Below are positions 14,680-19,507 of a stretch of 19,507 nt of DNA, piece after piece. The notes beneath the pieces are model-generated. The model was not told the DNA's origin, did not search any database, and was given only the letters and a program-made list of their open reading frames with translations. The stretch spans positions 1 to 19,507 of the forward strand of contig CAYWHE010000061.1 of NCBI GenBank assembly GCA_964458125.1. The letters are read 5' to 3'. Both the position numbers and the translations under genes were made by a program. Source of the DNA: CAYWHE01 sp964458125 (GTDB lineage Bacteria > Bacteroidota > Bacteroidia > AKYH767-A > OLB10). Every line of letters begins with the position of its first letter. Position 1 is the stretch's first letter.

Positions 14680-16452
14680 ATGCAATTAGCGCTCATCGAC
14701 TGGATGATCATCATCCTTTACCTGTTGCTTTCACTGGGCATTGGCCTATATTACAAGAACCGCGCGGGCAGCAGCCTGACCGATTTTTTTCTCGGGGGCC
14801 GCAACCTGACCTGGTATGTGGCCGGCATCAGCATGGTGGCCACCACCTTTGCCGCCGACACTCCGCTGGCCGTTACCGAGCTGGTCAGCCAGGGAGGCAT
14901 TGCCGGCAACTGGCTATGGTGGAACTTCCTGTTCGGGGGCATGCTCACCACTTTTTTTTTCGCCCGCTTATGGCGCAGGGCCGGTATCGTCACCGAAGTG
15001 GAGCTGATCGAATTCAGGTACAGCGGAAAACCTGCGGCATTCCTGCGCGGATTCAAATCGATTTACCTGGGGTTGTTCATGAACTGCATCATCGTCGGAT
15101 GGGTGAACGTGGCGCTCATCGCCATCCTGAAGGTTTTTTTCAACATCCCTGAAAAGGAAGCCCTTTTGTATGTGGCGGGCGCCATGTTACTGACGGCGGT
15201 ATATTCGGCCATTTCCGGCTTGTGGGGCGTTGCCATCACCGATGTGATCCAGTTTTGCATAGCCATGACAGGCTGTATCGTGCTGGCCATTCTCGTTCTT
15301 TCATCCGATAAAATCGGGGGCATCGACGGACTAAAAGAAAAATTACCCTCCTGGTCCCTGGAATTTTTTCCCCGCATCGGGGAATCATCCGCCTCCGGCG
15401 TGGCCACTACCCTGTCGATCAGCGTGGGGGCCTTCCTGGCATACATCTCCGTGCAGTGGTGGGCCAGCTGGTACCCGGGCGCTGAACCCGGTGGCGGGGG
15501 ATACGTGGTCCAGCGAATGATGAGTACGAAAAATGAAAAACACGCCATCTACGCCACGCTTTTTTTCCAGATGGCACATTATTGCCTGCGTCCCTGGCCC
15601 TGGATTCTTGTCGGGCTTTGCGGCATCGTACTGTATCCCGATTTATCGTTTGCGGATAAAAAACTGGGGTATGTGATGGCCATGAAGGAATTTCTCCCGG
15701 TTGGTTTGAAAGGCTTGCTGCTGGTAGCATTCCTGGCTGCCTACATGAGCACCATTTCCACGCAGCTAAACTGGGGATCCAGCTATCTGGTGAATGATCT
15801 TTACAGGCGTTTTATCAAACCGGAATCGGCTTTTGCCAGTGAAGGCGAAGCACAAAAAAATTACGTCTTCATCAGCCGCATCACCACCTTTATCACCATG
15901 GCGATTGCCCTGTTCGTCACCACCCGGATTCAATCCATATCGGGTGTCTGGTCCTTCATCATTGAATGCGGCGCCGGGCTGGGACTGGTGCTGATCCTGC
16001 GCTGGTACTGGTGGCGAATCAATGCCTGGAGTGAAATCACCGCTACGCTGGCCCCCTTTCTGGCCTATTCGTATTCAAAATATTTCCTGGGCTGGGAATT
16101 CCCGAATAGTTTTTTTCTGACGGTGGGATTCACCACCCTGGCGTGGATGTCTGTAACCTGGCTTACCCGTCCCGAACCGATGGAACACCTGCTCCGCTTT
16201 TACGGAAAGGTTAAGCCGGAAGGATACTGGGGACCTGTAGCCCGTGTCGCCGGCAATGCCAATACCCCGTCAAGAATCGGCAACCTGGTCATCTGCTGGT
16301 TAAGCGCCGTGGTGATGACTTATTCCCTGCTGTTTCTGACCGGCAAGTTTATTTTCCATGAATGGAAAGAGGCCTTGATTTTTGCTGTTACGGGTATCCT
16401 GTCTTTCCTGGTGCTGCGTATTTTTATGAACAAGACCAAGATTCTTGATTAA
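14680..16452 (+). CDS. Sodium:solute symporter family (SSF) transporter
   Basis: This is a large inner-membrane protein of 590 residues with about fourteen hydrophobic segments. The SSF pattern is clear: an N-terminal helix followed by DFFLGGRNLTWYVAGISMVA (35-54), FAADTPLAVTE (57-67), then VYSAISGLWGVAITDVIQF (174-192). The sodium-site region of the eighth core helix is AAYMSTISTQLNWGSSYLVN (353-372), with Ser357 and nearby hydroxyls. A long C-terminal extension with extra membrane helices makes it longer than PutP-type members (about 500). Substrate cannot be read from sequence; candidates in the family include sugars, amino acids and myo-inositol. It is the first gene of a compact set: the methyltransferase starts 15 bp after its stop. 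Confidence 0.93.
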   Translation: MQLALIDWMIIILYLLLSLGIGLYYKNRAGSSLTDFFLGGRNLTWYVAGISMVATTFAADTPLAVTELVSQGGIAGNWLWWNFLFGGMLTTFFFARLWRRAGIVTEVELIEFRYSGKPAAFLRGFKSIYLGLFMNCIIVGWVNVALIAILKVFFNIPEKEALLYVAGAMLLTAVYSAISGLWGVAITDVIQFCIAMTGCIVLAILVLSSDKIGGIDGLKEKLPSWSLEFFPRIGESSASGVATTLSISVGAFLAYISVQWWASWYPGAEPGGGGYVVQRMMSTKNEKHAIYATLFFQMAHYCLRPWPWILVGLCGIVLYPDLSFADKKLGYVMAMKEFLPVGLKGLLLVAFLAAYMSTISTQLNWGSSYLVNDLYRRFIKPESAFASEGEAQKNYVFISRITTFITMAIALFVTTRIQSISGVWSFIIECGAGLGLVLILRWYWWRINAWSEITATLAPFLAYSYSKYFLGWEFPNSFFLTVGFTTLAWMSVTWLTRPEPMEHLLRFYGKVKPEGYWGPVARVAGNANTPSRIGNLVICWLSAVVMTYSLLFLTGKFIFHEWKEALIFAVTGILSFLVLRIFMNKTKILD

Positions 16453-16467
16453 GTCCCGCGGCCCGTC

Positions 16468-17196
16468 ATGAAGACCTGGTACCAAAGCTGGTTCGATTCT
16501 CCTTTTTATCATATCCTCTACCGGGACCGGGATGAGAAAGAAGCGGGCCGGTTCCTGAACAAACTGGTGCAGTTCCTTCAACCACCGGCGGGCAGCCGTA
16601 TGCTGGACCAGGCCTGTGGCCGCGGGCGTCACGCCCGGCACCTGAACAGCCTTGGATTTGATGTTTATGGCATTGATCTTTCCGCAAAAAGCATCGAGTA
16701 CTGTAAACGTTTCGAAAACGACAGGCTGCATTTTTATATTCAGGATATGCGAAAAGTCTTTTATACCCGGTATTTTGATTATGTGCTGAACCTTTTTACC
16801 AGCCTGGGATATTTTGAAACCGATCACCAGCAGGAACTGGTCATCACCGCAGCAGCCAGGTCGCTGAAACCCGGAGGGTATTATATTATCGACTTTATGA
16901 ATGTGGAAAAGGTCCTGGGTGAACTCGTTGCAGGCACTACCATGGAAAAGGAAGGTATCCTTTTCAGGATTACCAGACGCCTGGAAAACGGATTCCTGTT
17001 CAAAACCATTTCCTTTGAACATGAAGGACACCCTTTTGAATTTCATGAACGGGTGGAGATGCTCTATCCGGAAGATTTCCACCGCTTTTTTAAACGGGCA
17101 GGATTAGTAACTTTACATACTTTTGGAAATTACAGCCTGGAGGAATTTACCGGAAAGGGTTCAGACCGCCTGATCCTGATCGCCGAAAAATTATAA
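16468..17196 (+). CDS. Class I SAM-dependent methyltransferase
   Basis: The 242-residue cytosolic protein has a Rossmann methyltransferase core. SAM motif I is MLDQACGRGRHARHL (45-59), a form common in the methyltransferase-25/11 groups. The acidic end of strand 2 is GIDLSAKSIE (68-77), followed by DMRKVF and the post-motif strand LKPGGYYIIDFMN. A C-terminal half rich in strands and aromatic residues follows and probably carries the substrate site. The N-terminus MKTWYQSWFDSPFYHILYRD is a conserved lid-like opening seen in this Bacteroidota family. The substrate is unknown. It sits between a sodium symporter (15 bp upstream) and a ZIP transporter (5 bp downstream), so the three are almost certainly one transcript, but the functional link is unclear. 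Confidence 0.9.
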   Translation: MKTWYQSWFDSPFYHILYRDRDEKEAGRFLNKLVQFLQPPAGSRMLDQACGRGRHARHLNSLGFDVYGIDLSAKSIEYCKRFENDRLHFYIQDMRKVFYTRYFDYVLNLFTSLGYFETDHQQELVITAAARSLKPGGYYIIDFMNVEKVLGELVAGTTMEKEGILFRITRRLENGFLFKTISFEHEGHPFEFHERVEMLYPEDFHRFFKRAGLVTLHTFGNYSLEEFTGKGSDRLILIAEKL

Positions 17197-17201
17197 TTAA
17201 G

Positions 17202-17924
17202 ATGACTTTTTTTGACTATTTGCTGCTCTTTTCCAGCGTATTCCTCAGCGGATCGGCCTACCTTTTCCTGAAGGGATATGACCCCCGTCATTTAAGGCTG
17301 GCGCTTGCCTTTACCGGCGCCTTCCTGTTTGCCATCAGCGTTTTGCATCTGATCCCGGAAGTTTATTCAGGCGGTGATGCCAGGATCGGCGTTTTTATCC
17401 TGGTTGGCTTCTTCATACAAATCATACTCGAATTTTTTTCTGAAGGAATTGAACACGGTCATATCCACATTCACAAAATGCATTCGCCTTCCTTTCCGCT
17501 GGCCGTTATGGTTGGGCTATGCCTGCATTCCTTTCTCGAGGGCATGCCCCTTTCGGAAAAATTCCTGCACGGTTCTCATGAAGGGAAACCGTTGCTTGCA
17601 GGCATTATCCTGCATCACCTGCCCGTGTCCTTCGCCCTGATGAGCATGCTGATGGAATCGGGAACCGGGAAAAAGGCCAGTCTCTTTTTCCTGATGCTGT
17701 TCGCCCTGATGGCTCCGCTGGGCGCTTTCAGCAGCGCTTTGCTGGGTTCGGGATTGACCGGAAATATCCCTGTTTTTTATGATTATGCCATGGCCATCGT
17801 TATCGGCATCTTTCTGCACATCAGCACCACCATCCTTTTTGAGTCCGGACATGATCACCGCTTTAACCTGTATAAACTCATCACTATTCTTTTCGGAGCC
17901 GGACTGGCATTTTTAATGAGTTGA
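17202..17924 (+). CDS. ZIP family metal transporter
   Basis: The 240-residue inner-membrane protein has about eight membrane segments. It shows SVLHLIPEVY (46-55), the helix-4 metal motif HSFLEG (109-114) and the helix-5 motif HHLP (138-141). ZIP proteins carry zinc, iron or manganese into the cytosol. A His-rich loop between helices 3 and 4, EHGHIHIHKMH (84-94), fits metal capture, and there is a second His pair in SGHDHRF near the C-terminus. In helix 5 the usual Glu after HxxP is Val142, so one ligand of the binuclear site seems to be absent and a single-site centre is likely. The gene follows the methyltransferase after 5 bp and ends the operon. No clear terminator follows. Confidence 0.9.
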   Translation: MTFFDYLLLFSSVFLSGSAYLFLKGYDPRHLRLALAFTGAFLFAISVLHLIPEVYSGGDARIGVFILVGFFIQIILEFFSEGIEHGHIHIHKMHSPSFPLAVMVGLCLHSFLEGMPLSEKFLHGSHEGKPLLAGIILHHLPVSFALMSMLMESGTGKKASLFFLMLFALMAPLGAFSSALLGSGLTGNIPVFYDYAMAIVIGIFLHISTTILFESGHDHRFNLYKLITILFGAGLAFLMS

Positions 17925-18111
17925 GGAAACATTTGAATTCGTTTCGGAATACCATTCATATTCATTGTTGTCCGGGCAAAATTCCGGTCAATTTGGTTCT
18001 TTTAACTTCCAATTTATGTTGTCACTTTTAATTGACGAAAAAGTAATAAAGATACATTATTGCCCGGATAAAATACAGCTTTAAAAGAAACATTCAAATT
18101 CTATTGATATT
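17925..18111. repeat. AT-rich spacer with inverted and direct repeats
   Basis: TCCGGGCAA (17971-17979) and TTGCCCGGA (18060-18068) form a perfect 9-bp inverted pair. Between them is a hairpin-like block, TTGTCACTTTT (18019-18029) and GAAAAAGTAA (18037-18046), that recurs at 18112. Outside the pair, GGAAACATTTGAATTC (17925-17940) and AGAAACATTCAAATTC (18086-18101) are direct repeats matching at 13 of 16 positions. This nested arrangement resembles a small mobile repeat with a duplicated target, though the direct repeats are imperfect. No gene is visible. Confidence 0.35.
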
Positions 18112-18140
18112 TTGTCACTTTTTCCTTAATGAAAAAGTAA
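18112..18140. repeat. Second copy of the GTCACTTTTTC hairpin
   Basis: GTCACTTTTTC (18114-18124) and GAAAAAGTAAC (18131-18141) pair over 11 bp with one mismatch that becomes a G-U pair in a minus-strand transcript. This suggests the structure is read from that strand. The same block lies 93 bp upstream in shorter form (18019-18046). It directly precedes the MITE-like element. Confidence 0.45.
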
Positions 18141-18152
18141 CCAAAAAATCAA

Positions 18153-18334
18153 GGCTGCACTGAAAAAGCTAAAATTTTGCCCTCCACGCGCAAAGAATTA
18201 GTTAGTTGAGCCTGAGCCTTCAAGAATAGTCTTTGCAACGGATTTAGTCTACTGATTATTTTTAAATTTTTTGCACCGATTCTTTTTTTTCCAGCCCACA
18301 GGTCAAAATTTCTTAACGCTTTTTCAGTGAGGCC
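18153..18334. mobile_element. MITE-like element with long imperfect terminal inverted repeats
   Basis: GGCTGCACTGAAAAAGC (18153-18169) faces GCTTTTTCAGTGAGGCC (18318-18334), with 12 bp (CACTGAAAAAGC) matching perfectly and the outer GGC shared. Just inside, AAATTTTG (18172-18179) faces CAAAATTT (18304-18311), so the arms extend to about 30 bp with a small internal loop. The 182-bp unit has no open frame and no transposase, so it would be a non-autonomous element. Its RNA could also fold into one long hairpin. I have a memory of similar elements ending in TTCAGTGAGGCC in other Bacteroidota genomes but could not verify it. Confidence 0.55.
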
Positions 18335-18628
18335 GGTTCATGTATTTCAATTTTTAATCTATCCAAATAAATTTATTTTGACTTTAAGTGAAAGGTTATT
18401 AAGCAATTTATTCAATTTTCCATGTACTATTTTTTCCTTTTTCCCTCAAATTTGCCTAAAATATATGGACTTTACTTAATCAGTATGCCCTAATTAATGG
18501 GCTACCTGAAAATTAAATCAAACAAAATATCTCATTTTGCCTGGGTACTGATGTGATCCTTCCATGTATCAAAATGTTTGGTCGGACAATAATGATTAAT
18601 AATTAAAAACATTCCATTCCTGTCGCGG
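18335..18628. other. AT-rich gene-free stretch
   Basis: This part of the long spacer has no convincing gene. It contains a 14-bp AT palindrome, AAATAAATTTATTT (18365-18378), and a small hairpin, GCCC..GGGC, around TAATTAAT (18487-18502). I see no promoter pointing into either neighbouring gene. Confidence 0.5.
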
Positions 18629-18666
18629 AAAAAACTGTTCACTCAGCCTGGCCGGCATTCAAACAG
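18629..18666 (-). terminator. Candidate intrinsic terminator of the peroxiredoxin gene
   Basis: Reading the minus strand, CTGTTTGA and TGAACAG form an outer stem of about six pairs, including one G-U, around an inner GCC/GGC stem. Six T residues follow directly (18634-18629). The site lies about 50 bp after the peroxiredoxin stop, as expected of a terminator. Confidence 0.45.
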
Positions 18667-18712
18667 GGGGTATGATGGATTGGGGGAAAATTTCTCTTTC
18701 CAATGAAGCATT

Positions 18713-19189
18713 TTACCGGACCGGAATTTCCAGCGCTGATTTTATCTTCCCAAAATCGGGCAAATCGCCCGCTGACTCGAGAACTTCCGCATACCGGATA
18801 ATGCCCGTTTCGTCGATCACGAATGCCGCTCTGCGGGAAGTTCCCTTCATGCCGTAATTAAATGTTTCGTACCGGGCGCCGTATAAGGCACAAACTTCCT
18901 TATTATAGTCGGCCAGCAACGTGAAATTCAGCTTTTGCTCCTCCTTATATTTTGCAAGCGCATACAGGGAGTCTGTTGAAATACCCATTACGCGGGCATT
19001 CATGCCATTGTACCAGGAAAGGTCATCCCTGACCGAACACAATTCCTTTGTACACGTGCTGGTAAATGCAGCGGGAAAGAAAAGCAGAATGACCTTTTGC
19101 CCTTTCAGGGATTCAAGTGAAATTTCCTTTCTTTCCGTATCAAACAGCGTAAACGGAGGAGCGGGTTGTCCGGGCTTTAAAGCAGTCAT
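18713..19189 (-). CDS. Peroxiredoxin (AhpC/TSA family, thioredoxin-fold)
   Basis: The enzyme reduces hydrogen peroxide and organic hydroperoxides with a reactive cysteine. The chosen start at ATG 19189 gives 158 residues, the usual length for AhpE/BCP-like members. The active-site motif PxxxTxxC is FFPAAFTSTCTKELC, with peroxidatic Cys46 and a second Cys51 five residues on, a spacing typical of atypical 2-Cys enzymes. Thr43 and an Arg at 119-120 (KGTSRRAAFVID) complete the catalytic triad. The frame remains open upstream to a TTG at 19276, but the promoter lies inside that extension and the extra 29 residues do not resemble family N-termini. It is convergent with the ZIP gene across a long spacer. 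Confidence 0.93.
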   Translation of the reverse strand: MTALKPGQPAPPFTLFDTERKEISLESLKGQKVILLFFPAAFTSTCTKELCSVRDDLSWYNGMNARVMGISTDSLYALAKYKEEQKLNFTLLADYNKEVCALYGARYETFNYGMKGTSRRAAFVIDETGIIRYAEVLESAGDLPDFGKIKSALEIPVR

Positions 19190-19212
19190 GGAATTTGTTT
19201 TTACAGTTCCGG

Positions 19213-19244
19213 CAAATTTACCAGACTTTGGTTTTATCCTGAAA
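19213..19244 (-). promoter_or_regulatory. Bacteroidota-type promoter of the peroxiredoxin gene
   Basis: On the minus strand TAAATTTG (19220-19213) is an exact TAnnTTTG box, and TTTC (19244-19241) stands 20 bp upstream as a near-match to TTTG. Transcription would begin near 19207, about 18 nt before the ATG at 19189, which supports that start. Confidence 0.55.
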
Positions 19245-19346
19245 TAATTTTTGAAATCAACCTGAACCTGTCCCAAACGGATGGATGCAGACCGTTGAAT
19301 TTTCCCTTACCCGCCGGTCCGGCTGAATCCGTTTTTAACCGGAACC

Positions 19347-19403
19347 ATGCACGTGCATCACGGATTCCGACACCTGAAGACGGAATCCCAACAGTTGATC
19401 AAC
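19347..19403. promoter_or_regulatory. Cluster of three dyads in a divergent spacer
   Basis: Within 57 bp there are a perfect 12-bp palindrome ATGCACGTGCAT (19347-19358), a hairpin with 8-bp arms GGATTCCG/CGGAATCC (19362-19369, 19381-19388), and a 10-bp palindrome GTTGATCAAC (19394-19403). They precede a possible -7 box, TACTTTTG (19432-19439), that would serve the gene starting at the right edge. They may be operators for that gene or for the peroxiredoxin. No regulator is known. Confidence 0.35.
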
Positions 19404-19468
19404 GGTTCAACCGGCAGGAAGATTCCGGTTATACTTTTGATCCACCAACAAAAAAAACAAAATCAATC

Positions 19469-19507
19469 TTGAAAAAAAATCACTGTTTCAAATCACTGGC
19501 GTTTATG
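19469..19507 (+). CDS. Partial gene at right edge, possible exported protein
   Basis: A TTG at 19469 opens a frame that runs to the window edge and reads MKKNHCFKSLAFM: two Lys after the start, then the beginning of a hydrophobic run, as in a signal peptide. An exact TAnnTTTG box, TACTTTTG, lies 30 bp upstream. Only 13 codons are visible, so the product cannot be named. The ATG at 19505-19507, in the same frame, is an alternative start. Confidence 0.3.
   Translation, partial: MKKNHCFKSLAFM

Noticed and set aside
15063..15548. 161-codon minus-strand frame inside the symporter gene
   Set aside because: It is antisense to conserved membrane helices and its composition is that of a reverse-frame shadow.
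16300..17082. 260-codon minus-strand frame over the symporter end and methyltransferase
   Set aside because: It is long but antisense to a gene with clear SAM-binding motifs; codon bias of the real gene explains the lack of stops.
18282..18290. T-run as an intrinsic terminator for the ZIP gene
   Set aside because: No GC-rich hairpin precedes it and it lies about 360 bp after the stop, inside the MITE-like unit.
17925..18712. CRISPR array or tRNA gene in the long AT-rich spacer
   Set aside because: There are only two imperfect repeat copies with no regular spacing, and no cloverleaf-like pattern was seen.
19190..19276. TTG-started 29-residue extension of the peroxiredoxin
   Set aside because: An exact promoter box lies inside it and the family begins at the later ATG.

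Overview
The window is a piece of a Bacteroidota chromosome. The evidence is a type I-beta DAHP synthase with a C-terminal AroQ chorismate mutase (a fusion known from this phylum), -7 boxes of the Bacteroidota form TAnnTTTG ahead of several genes, weak or absent Shine-Dalgarno sequences, and the protein repertoire. I cannot place it more finely than the phylum. Most of the window is ordinary housekeeping and transport genes. I found no rRNA, tRNA, CRISPR array, phage gene or transposase.

Layout. Positions 100-3526 (minus) hold a tight aromatic-acid operon: DAHP synthase/chorismate mutase, then aroB, then aroA, joined by ATGA-type overlaps. It diverges from a monofunctional proline dehydrogenase (3638-4864, plus). 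Positions 4865-5860 hold no intact gene. They contain a decayed small membrane-protein gene on the minus strand (4998-5295), a 177-bp multi-hairpin element with terminal inverted repeats (5301-5477), a weak inverted repeat and an open frame of doubtful status. A plus-strand run follows: an Atg22/UMF1-like MFS transporter, a LutA/YkgE-like CCG-domain protein, YajQ and a SlyD-type FKBP.

The next block is on the minus strand and reads corA, an RlmL-like THUMP methyltransferase, then priA. It converges on slyD and diverges from a plus-strand set made of a sodium:solute symporter, a class I methyltransferase and a ZIP-family metal transporter, separated by only 15 and 5 bp. About 790 bp of AT-rich, gene-free DNA follows (17925-18712). 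It carries two copies of a GTCACTTTT...GAAAAAGTAA hairpin and a MITE-like element with long imperfect terminal inverted repeats (about 18153-18334). The window ends with a minus-strand peroxiredoxin, a dyad-rich spacer and what may be the first 13 codons of a secreted protein with a TTG start.

How the genes work together. The aro operon feeds phosphoenolpyruvate and erythrose-4-phosphate into chorismate and links the first step to prephenate formation through the fused mutase. Proline dehydrogenase draws on proline for energy. CorA (magnesium), the ZIP protein (divalent metals) and the histidine-rich SlyD all handle metals but are not obviously co-regulated. PriA, the rRNA methyltransferase, YajQ and the peroxiredoxin are general cell-maintenance functions. 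The features most worth a second look are the intergenic repeat elements and the broken gene, not a new multi-gene system.
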